DNA of 64,000 nucleotides from Beverwykella pulmonaria. Taxonomy: Eukaryota > Ascomycota > Dothideomycetes > Pleosporales > Melanommataceae. The position numbers were made by a program, and so were the translations under genes. How positions within the stretch are numbered: position 1 is the first letter of the stretch; every line of letters begins with the position of its first letter. The DNA lies in NCBI GenBank assembly GCA_001599595.1, contig BCHH01000003.1:4459537-4523536 (forward strand), in the 5' to 3' direction. Under the pieces are notes generated by a model. The model was given only the letters and a program-made list of their open reading frames with translations. It made no database searches and had not been told where the DNA came from. This document shows positions 22,801 to 34,609 of this stretch, in pieces.

Positions 22801-25800
22801 AGATACGGATTTTGGGCAGCGTTACTTTGCCGAAGAACTTTCGCTACATTTTTTGACTCAGATTTCCTCATAAATGCAGATGACCTGTGCTCCTTTGTTC
22901 AGGCTTCGGTAGCTCTGCAAGAGAATCTAGTGGTGGATATTGAGAAGCTACCGCAGACCTTAAAAAACATGCTAGTTCGAGATGTTAAGATGGCTTACGG
23001 GATCCAATCACGCATCAGACAGTCCATTCAATCCAATCCTCATAGCTTAGGAGTTGCCATCAATAATACCTGGTCCGATTCTGACAACTCCATCGGGCGG
23101 ACCTTCTCTCCTTGGCAGTTCATCCCATCCCCGCATGACAGATGGGTGGTTTCGATTATTACCATTATAGAAAACAAGGCTATGGTCTCTCAGGTAGTCC
23201 ACTACAACTTCGTTGAAGGACACCTGCTAGTGAATGGGAAGCCTTTGGGCAGGTTGCCCCGAGACATTCGAGAATCAGAAGACGTCAAAGAACTTTTCGG
23301 AAACCAGCACCTTTTGACATATCCATCCTCACTGAGCGGTATGACTCACGTCATGGCAACTCGCATAGGCGACCATGAAATCCATTTTGGTATTCGCCGA
23401 GGAAGTGTGGTCATTCGAGCCTTCACTAGAAACGGTCTTCTGGAGTATGTCCCTTCTCACGTGTTCAGGGATAATGAGAATGTTGATTTGCCCCTGGGCC
23501 TCATTGATAATTGTACACACTGGCTTAATCTCGATTCAAAGTGTCTGGAGATTCGAAGGAAACCTGTTCTGTGGAAGACTAGGCCAAGTGATTGGATTGT
23601 GGAAGTTTTGAATCGCCGGGCGAAACGAAATGACAGGGTATTATTGGTTGATCCTCATTCAGACCTTTGCAAACGTGTGGCTGGGATCTTCCGCCACTTT
23701 GAGGATCCCAAACGGCTGACCGTCTTTCAGCCCATGAGTGCGGCCGGCAAACTTTCTGTTGAGCTACGGCATCTTGAACTCTCCTTCTTTGTGAACAGAA
23801 ACGGCCTCCTTCAGTGCCGAGAGTTGCATGAAGAAGTCGATCCTAACCAAGATGCTGGAACGCTCTATGGTTTCGAGAGCAAAATCGTGCTCCGCGACGT
23901 TGCTAATATCGAACGACGAAGCGTAATCACTGCACTTGGGGAGGTGACCTACAAGCGCCGTGGCATGCATGTTACCGTCCAGGCATCGAGCAGCAACGAG
24001 TACGGCAGGTTTGTGATCGACAATGTTCTTAGACGATTGTCATGTCCGCCTGAGCCGCTATTATTATACTCCAAATCTAAATTTCATGCGTTGACCTCCT
24101 TTGTCTTACCAGACCCTCTTACTGGACGCACGGGCACAGAGGAAGCTCTACATACGCTTAGATCAGGCTATTGTCAACCTTGGACGCCACTAGGTAGCAG
24201 TCCGAATCTCATTCTGGAATCCATAAAGAAATTGAGCCCCGGTAGGGAGTATTATCCCAAGGATAAACGACGTTTGCAAACTGTCAGCTGGGACCAACAT
24301 CTGACTATGTGTATTCAACACGACAGTTACGAGGTTCTCGTACAGGGTATATTGGAAAAGTCGGATCGTCTCAAAGTATTTGGCCTGTACAACAAGGAAG
24401 CGATGACTCTTAACACCCAGATCCCATCTCACCTTCGAACGCGTGGTGAGATTTGCCGCCATCTCTACGAGTGCAGTGCTTCCGATGAAGGCAGGCTGAC
24501 GACACGCGCGGACACGGTTTACACACCTAGAGATCTACCAGCTGATTCACTTCAAGCGACTAACGTATATCAAATTACGAGGCTCATACGGAAGCAGCCG
24601 TTCAGTATATACATGAGGAGAGACCTGCCCGAAATTCTCCAGGGCTGGGAGTTAATCGGTGGATTCCATGACACGTCCGAAAGCATTTCGGGTAGTCTGA
24701 GCGACTTGATTGACAAGCGTATCGACGAAAATTGGGGTAGTCTCGTGAAATTTTGTCAACATGCTCAGGATCCATATATTTTGATGTTTCGACTGAGTCT
24801 CTTGTCAATAGGCGCAGAAGCTAACATGGACGTGATCAACTCTCTAGCAGCATTTGGTTGTCTCGGCGAGTTGAAAGCATTAAAGCCGCCATCTTGTCTA
24901 TCATTTATCAAATTTAAACTCAACGCAGCTCCAACCACTCAGTTGCTCTCCAAAATGATCGCGGTTGACTTGCCCGTTTTCGAACCGACACCCAAACGCA
25001 TCGGAATACGCCCGAACCCAGCGCGAGAGAAGCATCGGGAATCGTGTATGGCTGAAAGTAGACGCCTTGCAGAATTTCTTATAGAGCAGTGGCCAAATTC
25101 GGAGCCATCAGCAAAAGGGTTCAAGGCGACGGTGATTGATACCCAGCTGGCCATGGAAAATATTCTCCCCGAATGGCGTCGCCTGCATCAGAACATGCAA
25201 CTTTCGGAGTACGTTGAACGGGCCCATAGGATCCTGTGCCTTCACAAAGGTGAAAAAGACACTTTAGTGCCGCAAGTTTTGGAGGAGCAACCTATATCTT
25301 TCCGTGTACCTGACCGTGGCTCTGTAATTCCTTCCATATCTGCAGACCTGCTCGTGAAACCCGGGCCTCTTCCTTGGGGTCACACAGCCAATGCTCACGA
25401 ACTACTTCTGACACAAAATATACCGCAACGCGTACTCCCATTTAACGAACGAGATAATACTTCTCATACAACGATTCCATCTAAAGAGGTCACTGAGCTA
25501 GGGAAAACCTTGGATTCATTTGCCAGATCTCCAAACGTATTGAGGCAACAGTATGGGAACGACTTGAAAACAAGTCTTATTGCTCTAAAACACGTCGGCA
25601 ACCAAACCAGGTCTCAAGAGATGCTAAAAAACGTCAATTTTACCAGAGGAGTCATCGAGAAAGTTTGGGTCACTCTAAATGATCAATTTGACCGCATTCA
25701 GAATGCTCTCTCTGCAGAGGATGATCGCTCCCAATGGCTCCAGCTTGGTAACTTATGGCCTTGCACCACTGCGGTGACGCTTCTGGAGCAGCTGCGCTCA

Positions 25801-28800
25801 AATTACGGTCATCGGTTTGGAAAAAACATGAGAGAAGCTCTTGTTTCGTACGGTATTCTAGTCACGACCTTGCAGCAGCTTTTTCGAATCAAACAAGCCC
25901 AGCTGAAAAATAAGCCAAGTAAAATTCTTGAGGAATTAGCGAATGCAGGCCATGAAAATTGGGACCCACTGGATTTTCCCGATTGGTTACTCATCGAGAT
26001 TGACAGCGATATCCTCATTCGCCGCGAGCAGATCGATGTTGCTCATGCGATTATATCTCCAAGATCAGGATCAAACTCTGTCCTGCAACTGAACATGGGA
26101 AAGGGTAAGCTGACCCCTTGTTCTGCAAGAAGTACAGTTTCCTGAGCGGAGGATTCTCTGCTTTATGCAAAAATTTTATATTTTGCGTACTAACGAGATC
26201 TATAGGCAAAACTTCATGTATTGTACCCATGGCTGTGGCAATTCTAGCTACTGGGAAGCAACTGTCACGCTTGATTGTACCAAAGGCATTACTTTTACAA
26301 ACAGCTCAGACACTACAGTCAAGACTAGGTGGGCTAGTTGGCCGAGAGATCAAGCATGTTCCATTCTCTCGCCGGACCATAACCACGCCGAACGTGCTTC
26401 AGCTGTACGCCGAGCTCCATCGCGAAATGCTTCGCGGTCGCGGTGTTATTCTGAATGCTCCTGAGCATGTCTTGTCGTACAAAATCAGCGGGCTGCAACA
26501 TCTTGCTGACTCAAAGCGTAATGCAGCACAAGAGATGGTTCAGTTTCAATCATGGCTAACCGCAACGTGCCGCGACGTCCTTGATGAATCGGACTTTACC
26601 TTGGCGGTAAAGACCCAGCTGATTTACCCAAGCGGTTCCCAGGTATCTGTAGACGGACACCCACACCGCTGGGAGGTTGCACAGATGCTTCTATCTCTCG
26701 TCGAAGGCCATCTCCCGGACCTTCAACGTGACTTCCCGCGTAGCATCGAGGTCGTCAAACGGGCTCAGGGATTCCCTATGGTGCATTTCCTTCAAACAGA
26801 CGTTGAGGACGACTTGTATCAGCGAATAGTGAATGATATCTGCAGTGGAAGGACCTCCTTCTTTCGTTTCACGGAATCGGCATCACTTTTCAACACTAGT
26901 GAAATCAAGAGTGTTCTATTGGACAAGGTTCTCAACCGCAAGCTCTTCAATCAGGTGACACAAATTGTTGCCGACAAGACTTCGGCATCTAAGAACCTCC
27001 TTCTCGTCCGTGGGCTACTTCTGAACAGAATTCTCCTACTCTGCCTGAAGAAGAGGTGGAATGTGCAATACGGTCTTCACCCGGACAGGTATCCTATTGC
27101 AGTCCCTTTCGAAGCGAAGGGCGTTCCCTCTGAGCAGGCAGAGTTTGGTCATCCTGACGTCGCTATCTTGTTCACTTGCCTGGCCTTCTACTACTCGGGT
27201 CTTAATTACTCCCAATTTTGCGAGGGTCTACGACATATTTTAAAGTCCCATGACCCCCCAACTGAGTATGACAGGTGGACCTGTGGTGCTGACACCCTAC
27301 CGGAAGCCCTGCACCACTGGAATGCTATTAATATTGATGAACACGGACAAGTGCAAGAGCTCTGGCGTCATCTTCGATTTAGCAGATATGTGCTCGATCA
27401 TTACATGAACAACTTCGTCTTCCCTGTTCACGCTAAACAATTCAGCATCAAGCTGCAGGCATCCGGCTGGGATCTTCCCTTGTTCTCGAATTCGCCACCA
27501 GGAGAGAACGAAGTGTCGTGTGCGAAGACAACAGGATTCAGCGGCACAAATGATAACAAAATGATGCTCCCGCTGACTATCAGACAAGATGACCTGCCAA
27601 GTCTACGTCAAACTAATGCTGAAGTGCTCACTTACCTGCATCAGGATCGAAATCGGAAATATATCATCGCAGCCAGGCAGGGGAAGCGCTTGACAGAGGA
27701 GGATTTACTGCGAAAGATTACGGCAATGGGAATCAAGATTCTCATTGACGCCGGTGCCTATATCCTCGAGATGAGCAACGAAAACCTGGTCAAAGCATGG
27801 TTGGATATAGACACGCCAGCCAAAGCGGCAGTCTATTTTGGTGCTGATAATCGAGCCTGGGTCCAGTATCGAGGAGGGAAGAGCAGAATTCCGCTGCTGG
27901 CAACGGCCTTTGCCGAAAACCTCGATGACTGTCTCGTATATCTTGACGAAGCACACACACGTGGCATAGACTTGAAGCTACCTCAAAACGCTTGTGGAGC
28001 GCTGACACTAGCCCTCGGCCAGACGAAGGATCATACGGTACAAGGTGAGGTTACCGGCCTAGATGATAAGCATTCCCAGGCTAATGGATCCAGCTGCTAT
28101 GAGACTCAGACAACTCGGGAGCACCCAGTCGCTCGTTTTTTTCGCCCCTCCGGAAGTCCACCAGAGCATCTTAGACGTCTGCAAGAAGAGTCACAGAGAC
28201 AATATTGACTCCTCCCACGTCGTCCACTGGCTTCTAGAACAGACCTGCCGAGCGAATGAACAGTTGCAGAATCTTTATATAGCGCAAGGAATAGATTTCT
28301 GTCACCGGACGAATGCGCAATGGGAGAATGGTAAATTCTTAACTAAAAAAACTCATACAAAAGCCTATCTCAAGGTTATTATGCGCTCTGAGCGGCAGAC
28401 ACTTGAACAGCTGTATGGAAGCATGGAAGACACCCAGCCTCGCCCCCTCGCCGACTTGTCATCACCGGAACTACAAGGCTTCATGGACAAGCTTAGAAAT
28501 CAGCGAAGAGCAGCGACCGGCAACGGAAATATTATCCACAGCTCCGCGCTGGAGGAAGTAGAGCAAGAACGAGAAGTCGAGTTCCAAGTCGAGGAAGTCC
28601 GTCAGATGCAGAATCCGACACACTACACGCCTCTTGTATTCCCAGGCCTACACTCAGCAATCTCCAACTTTGCCAGAACTGGCGATCTCAATGGTGGATC
28701 TGGGTACGAGCATGTGTTCTCGGCATTAGCACGTACGGGCGTCGGCAAGAAATACAAAGCTAGCAGCACAGCTTCGCATCTATTTGTTTCTGCTGAATTC

Positions 28801-29526
28801 ATGCGTACTATCGAGTTTGGATTTGACGGCTCGAACGACAACTTTATGGTAAGTCTATTTCCCACTACTTTCCATCCTCCCTAGCAGTGCTAATCGCATT
28901 TATTTTTACAGCGGCCTGTTGAATGGGTTTTGTGGAACCCTTCGGACGAGACGGCGCTCGTAGTGATTTCCGAAGAAGCTGAGCTCTTGATACCTGTTCT
29001 TCGCGCACAGGAATCCCCGAGGGTGCACCTGATTACGTACGCTGCTCCTGTTACAAAGAACATGCTCCATTTCAGCGGGCTTACTTACTACGTCCTCCCT
29101 CGGCTGCCCGATAGCTACGTGACTCCTGACTGGCTCTCTATTGAGCTTGGAATCTTCGCGGGCCGACTCTACATGAACTTCGCAGAGTGTACTCCTCTGA
29201 CGAAGTACTTACAGCTTGGCGATAAGATCCCGCAAAGTCGCAACGGCCAGCAGGTCGGTCTATTTACTAAGAATCCAATCAGCTTTCTTCTAGAGTGGCT
29301 TGCTCTCCGTCGCAAAGGGCAGGACATCATGCACACCCCGATCGGTTACATCTGTCAGGGACGACTACTACACGAAAGCCATCCTTTCTTTGTGGCGCGG
29401 CGTGTGGATGCGGAGGATGTGACGTCTTCTAAAATAGAAAGAAGTGCCGGTGGGAACATTGATAGAGTCGATGAGGGATATATGGACTCCGGGGATGAGT
29501 GGGATGTGATGGAACATCTTGACTAG
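19890..29526 (+). CDS. Giant DUF6606/DUF3638/DUF3645 protein, about 3121 aa
   Basis: Five exons: 19890-20215, 20274-26104, 26206-28044, 28094-28848, 28912-29526. All junctions are GT-AG and frame-consistent, and the second intron has a perfect TACTAAC branch site at about 26189. The N-terminus (MALLESLFNHLVLPPKLPGQ, then HVVEQNAALLVRRQV) matches the fungal family often labelled 'ubiquitinyl hydrolase', a label I would not trust. The DUF3638 region starts near residue 2045 with a Walker A LNMGKGKTS split by intron 2, followed by VPKALLLQTAQTL, a PEHVLSYK motif and a Walker B-like VLDESD. DUF3645 is at about residue 2365 (GHPDVAILFTCLAFYYSGL). Further on are YLDEAHTRGIDLKLP and an arginine-finger-like QAAMRLRQLGSTQS spanning intron 3. 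Together these look like a two-lobe SF2-type ATPase. Length and start fit the family. Biological role unknown. It is flanked by HET genes. Confidence 0.9.
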
Positions 29527-29696
29527 TTAGGAATTTGGTAGCTCCATTCGGTTAAGCCAAGAGCCGAAAGGCTATTCGCGTATCAAATACATGGAGACAC
29601 ATTTATCGACCCCACAATATGGGCTCTATTTATTCGTTTCCCAAGTGATACCACGAGTGCTGCCACAAGTGTAGACGAATACGGTGACAATCGCAC

Positions 29697-31370
29697 TCAC
29701 TCACTCGACAGGTATGAGAGCCGACTTTGCCAGCTGCAATTGAGATTAGGACAGAAAAACCAAAAAAGCTGAATAATAAAATCAAAGTAGTATGATAGAT
29801 CGTGGCTCCGGGTAGTCTGAGAAAGAGAGCGGCAGTCTTTGCGGCAATCCTTTGAGTCTCCCCTCATCAAACATGTCCACTGCGACCACACCACTCTTTC
29901 AAACGTGTTCTCGCCCTCTGCGATGGGTTGAACGGTGAGTCCAGAGTAAATTCCAATCATCAAGACGGGGCAAGGATCGTAGTGCTCGAAGTCAAAGTAC
30001 ACCCTAGCAGCCCTGAAGCTTCCGTTGGCCAGTTGAATCTTGCATGTAGAATATGCCCGGGTCTTTGGTGTTTCCACGTCGACAAGAATGGTCATTGACC
30101 CTTTGATTTGCGCAAAGCCAGACGCCAATTCGCCAAGAGGGTTTCTTCCCTTCGGAACGACCCTGCACTGCTCTCGATGGGCGAAGATGTTTTCGAAAGG
30201 AGACACGCCGATGCTGTCATATAGCACTACCCCTTCAATGGAAGCGAATGACCATGAAGATGTTCTCCAGAAGTCTACTCTGTAGGGTCGCTTTGGTGCG
30301 AACACATATACATCCAACTCTAGATCCTGCAGGCGCCAGAGCAACCCCTGTAGGAACCAACTTCGCCAGATTCCTGCATAGCAGTCATCGCCGGTAAGTT
30401 TCTGAAGTGCAGCAACAATTCCGGACAAGGCGGGAAGCTTATCCGTCTGGTATGTCATGTTGCGTGAGGTATACTCTTGGACTACGCTAGACCATGGACG
30501 CCGTGAGTCATAGTCATGCTCCCCTTTGACCAGAGCTTTTAGACCATCAGCAATTATTCCGACCGAGTACTCCTTATATAGATCGCCGTCATCAAGGACG
30601 ATTCCCTCTTCCATTGCGAAATGCTCAGCACATTCCCAAAACATTTGATCTGTTGCGAAGTGTAATGTGCGCAATGCAAGGACTCTTTCTTGAAAACACC
30701 AAACCCGGTCCAGAAGAGGCTCGGCCTGAAGGTTTGATGAGCTTTCCCTCCCAAAGACCTGACTTCTTGGTTATGCGACTTACTCTTTGCATTCTCAGCG
30801 GTTGAGGGCTCACGGTTTCGAGTGATCCTGGGGAGGCAATTCCGTCATCATACTCGAAGTACAACTCGAAACTGCCCTCTTGGTCGACAATTTCTACTGG
30901 TCGACGACGCTTGACCTGGCGTGGCTGTAAGAATCCTTCTCCGCAGTGGCTAGCGCGCGTTGCAGCGATTGTCAGATAAGCATTCGAATAGACATCAGCC
31001 ATACGAGCAGCCTCTTGCTCCCAATCGGGTTTACTGTCCTGCAAAATACAGAGACAATCAGCCCAAAGATACCGGAGCCCTAGATATCTGACTAAGAACA
31101 TTGCGTCTTGCAAAGTGCTCGGTAAAGATGTAAACAGGATCCCGCCCTCTTTCTTGTGTGCTTGTGTGCCAGTAGATTGCCCGTAGTGGTCGTGTATGGC
31201 AGGCTCTTTCCCCAGCAGTAGCTCAAGGCTGCATACTGTCCCGTGCTGTATGAATGATTCTCGCTGAGCCTGCACGCTTTGTCTACGAAAAGTCTGCGCC
31301 AGTCGCCTTCACAATGAATCAAATCCTTGCGCTCAGGAAATGAACTACAAATCAGGCGCGGAGGCGACAA
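29697..31370 (-). pseudogene. HET-domain gene, frameshifted by an 8-bp duplication
   Basis: The minus strand encodes a HET protein: QYAALSYCWGK, then LPSTLQDAMFLVRYLGLRYL, WADCLCILQD and RMADVYSNAYLTIAAT, all hallmarks of the domain. An intron at 30726-30783 (GTAAGT...CAG) joins to VWCFQERVLALRTLHFATDQ. After the first block the frame breaks at 31153-31168, where CTTGTGTG is present twice in tandem (plus strand). Removing one copy joins ...NLLAHK to KEGGILFTSLPST in frame, so the lesion is a single 8-bp duplication. The N-terminus lacks an ATG in frame; the first codons run into the dispersed repeat at 31355-31553. HET proteins trigger heterokaryon-incompatibility cell death in the cytoplasm. 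The copy looks inactive unless the duplication is an assembly error. Confidence 0.82.
31153..31168. repeat. 8-bp tandem duplication causing the HET frameshift
   Basis: CTTGTGTG occurs twice in a row on the plus strand inside the HET coding region. The net gain of 8 bases shifts the frame, and the conserved HET reading resumes immediately after it. Eight bp is the target-duplication length of hAT elements, so an excision footprint is possible; replication slippage is the alternative. Confidence 0.75.
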
Positions 31371-31553
31371 TGCAAACGTAGTTTTTGGGTGGTAGGGATC
31401 ATAGACATTTAGAATTGGCTACAACACATTATTTTTGTAACATTATAGCAATATTTATTGTGCGCATGAACATTCTAGTTGCTGAAAGTCGAAGTACCCC
31501 TCGTTTGTCTCGGCACATAATTAGTGTGTCTCGCTACGCAGTAAGGGACGTTA
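31355..31553 (+). mobile_element. Dispersed ~190-bp element, copy B
   Basis: Homologous to copies at 43140-43331 (same orientation) and 37678-37861 (opposite). Shared blocks are GGAGGCGACAATGC at the left, an AAGTACCCCTC block, and the right end GTAAGGGACGTTA, after which all three copies diverge. This copy is the most mutated, with several G-to-A/C-to-T differences (for example CGGCACATAATTAG where others have a GC-rich stretch). It covers the 5' end of the adjacent HET gene. No coding capacity. The sharp end at a TA is compatible with a TA-targeting DNA transposon, but clear inverted termini were not found. Confidence 0.7.
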
Positions 31554-31950
31554 GATTACGCCAAGCAGTGGTATGTTTGTAATTTGCCGTGAGGACAAGG
31601 CTGGCGGTAGCTGGCGGTGGCTGGCGGTGCTAGAGCGCGGCAGGAGCGCCACGCATGCGTCATGTGAGTACTAAGGGGTAAAAAGCTCGACAAAAACCTC
31701 CACTTCTCTTATCCCTCGTCCTAGTTATTAGTCTACCGATAAAACTCTCCATATACTCTCTTTACCGTTCTATGTCCTAAGACCTACCCCTTACAGCTCA
31801 CGCGATAACAGCTCTCTGGCTTCCCAACTACTAGAGGTCTCACAGACGGAGCAATATTGGCGGAGCTGACCGTAACTTCAAAGGAGCCGGACAAATACTG
31901 TGATTAAGTTGTCTTGTCTATGATTAGACGTTAGTCGAGCCATCATCATT
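31554..31950. promoter_or_regulatory. 5' region of the second HET gene, with a small tandem repeat
   Basis: Holds three 10-bp tandem units of the CTGGCGGT(A/G)G type at 31601-31630, then a pyrimidine-rich stretch (31690-31800), common in fungal promoters. No gene seen. Confidence 0.45.
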
Positions 31951-34609
31951 ATGAATAGCAGTGGCTTTGGTGACCAAGCCTACCCTGGTTGTGCGCTGTC
32001 GCATGGGAACAGCCAGGAGGATCTGAACCACTTCGAGATACGGCTGTTGAAACTTATGCCAGCTGCCGGCGAAGAGGTCATAATGCGATGCAAGCTCATT
32101 ACCCAAAGTCTAAACCATGATCAATCATTGTTAGAGCACGAGTTCACTGCTCTATCTTACTGCTGGGGAACGGATCTCTCTTGCCACAGCATTGAGGTGG
32201 AAGGAACATCATACAAACCAACAGCGAACCTATACAACGCACTCATCAATATCGCGGCTTCAACTTCTGAAGAGACAGTATTATGGATCGATGCAATTTG
32301 CATAAACCAAAAGGACGCATCCGAGAAAGAGAAACAGATCTCCATTATGGCACAAATATATAGCCTTGCCAAAGAAACCATCATTTGGTTTGGAAGCGAA
32401 GATGATGCATGCTCTGAAGCATTCAAACTGCTGCCCCAAATCAGCTCTTTATCCCAGGTATGATATTGCACCGTCACATTATTTCCTTGTGTCATGCCCT
32501 CGTCTTATCAGACCCTGAAGACGCTTCGAGATTAGATCTTCACGAATTTTTTTACTATTCTGTCTTGCAGGTATAACTGAGTTGATGCTAACAGTATGAA
32601 GGTGATCCTGCAAAGTTCAATACCCTTCTTCAACATCGACCTGAACATGTCGGTGAAAGATCAGATTGGAACGAGCCTTGAGAGGTTCTTCGCGTTGGTG
32701 TATTTCGAAGAGAGCCACCGAGACTCCTTGAATAGTGGCCAAGAGGGACTCAGCATTCTACGTGGTATAGCCATGAGAACAGAGAATACGGCAAAGTACA
32801 CCTGTGAGTTACTCTACCCAGCCAACTTCTCGAGCCGGTCGAAGATTTGACTAATCGCTCTGCTCAGCATATGGGAAACATCTGCTGTACACTAAACTAG
32901 CACATAGTGAGGAGCCGGCTATTGTTCGTAACGATTTGTCAGATGTTTTCGTTGAGGGTTCGAATAGAGAGACCCGATTGGAAACAGTCTTGGAAAGATA
33001 CGGATTGCCTAAACGGAAGGAGAAGTCCTGGGAAATAATCCAATCCACACTAAAACAGCCCTGGTTTGAACGCATCTGGGTGGTCCAAGAAGTTGCCGTC
33101 AGTCGAAATCCTGTAGTAATGTATTGGCAGCACAAGATTTCCTGGGACAACTATATCACAGCTCTTCATTTCATCAATGGATTGCTGAACAAGCCAGCGG
33201 AGCATAAAGGAATCAGAGCATTCATCTTGGAAAAACAAAGAGATGAGTATCAATCTGGCGTCAGACCTGATCTTCTGGAAGCTGTTCGACGATATCGTAG
33301 ATGGTTAGCTACTATGCCACAAGACAAGATATACGGGATTCAAGGAATATCGTCGGGCCGATGGGAGTCTTTTCATACGGATAACCCTGGTCAGCTTTAC
33401 ACGGACTTTGCCTTCTGGATGGCCTCCAAATCTTCATCACTGGATATTCTGCAAGATGTTTCTTGCAATCACAAGACAGATGAAACCCTTCCTTCATGGG
33501 TTCCAGATTGGTCAAATCGCGAGGGAATCTTAATCAATATTACATCGGGAACGGCAATCTTTCGCCCGGGCTCAATCAAGCAGGATTCGAAAGGAGATTC
33601 ATGCAATGAGTTCGATGCAGCCTGCGGAACCAAATACTCGCCAACACGATCAAAAGATGGACGGCGTCTCATAGTGTCGGCTTGCTTTGTCAGTAAAGTC
33701 TCTGAAGTCGAGCCATCGAATACGGCAATCTGGAAAGAGTTCAAGAAACAGGAAACCAACGACTCCAAACCTAACGAGCGAGGGAGTGCTCAACTGCAGT
33801 CAATCGACACGGCCTTTCGTTGGTACGCCTTGGCTACGTCTACCAATTCGTCACTGGTACAGCTATTCAATTTCTTCTTTCAATTTCTAAGAAATCCAGA
33901 GGGATGTCTCTATTTCACTGGAGAGACCCAAGTCCAAGCACTGCTTTATACGTTGTACTCAGCATATCCGCCATATGATGCAGCCACCGATGACTATATG
34001 GAGCTCAAAGCTAGAGCGATGGACTTTCTTATGCCGATCGGCAGGTTGTTCAAAACCCCACTTCTTCTGGTCACGAAATCTCTCGCACCTGAGATTCCGA
34101 AGATTATAAAGTTTTCTGTTCTGTTTTCGGTAATCTCCAGCTTTTTGGCTACTCTCACAGGCCTTATGGTCATGTATATAGCTATGCACTGGACGGCTTT
34201 CTTTCTAGACATGCCCATCTTCCTGGCTCAGTTCCTAGCTTTCCGTCTATTTGGTGTGTTGCTAGGAGACACCTTTGTCGTTCAGTCGTGGCTGGTCTCT
34301 AAAGAGAAGAACTTGGCGGATTTCTTTGGGCTCGAAGGTTGGTTTAACATGCCGATCTATAGTCGAATCAACGGCACACAAAACTTTCACCATGAAGGAC
34401 TTGCAAGAGCAAAAAATGGACTGCTTGCTCTTGTACCCTGTACCACGAAAGTAGGAGACGAGATTGTTATCTGTCAGGGAGGCAAGACCCCTTTTGTGAT
34501 CAGGCAAATTGATCAGGGCTGGAAGCTGATTGGGAGATGCTATGTTCATGGAATCATGTATGGTGCCGCGTTCAGACTAGATATGTGCAAAGAAATAGAG
34601 TTAGTATAA
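31951..34609 (+). CDS. HET-domain protein with C-terminal-half membrane segments
   Basis: The ATG at 31951 opens exon 1 (to 32457). It encodes FTALSYCWG (about residue 65), LWIDAICINQKDASEKEKQI (about 112) and AKETIIWFGSEDD, the core HET motifs. The last exon (32868-34609) encodes PWFERIWVVQEVAVSRNPVV, then MPQDKIYGI and LPSWVPDWS, all expected, and ends with the usual ALVPCTTKVGDEIVI, then YVHGIMYG. In between are two or three hydrophobic stretches (FSVLFSVISSFLATLTGLMV, then FFLDMPIFLAQFLAFRLFGV) that look membrane-spanning, unusual for this family. The middle exon is uncertain. From acceptor 32594 the natural frame reads YEGDPAKFNTLLQHRPEHV and stops at TGA near 32679. The frame that joins through donor 32804 to the last exon is offset. 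Either a longer intron (donor near 32654) or a frameshift exists. The incompatibility role is inferred from the family. Confidence 0.78.

Noticed and set aside
19890..29526. Ubiquitin hydrolase function for the giant protein
   Set aside because: No cysteine-protease catalytic motif was seen; the visible motifs are of ATPase type, so the common database-style label is not adopted.
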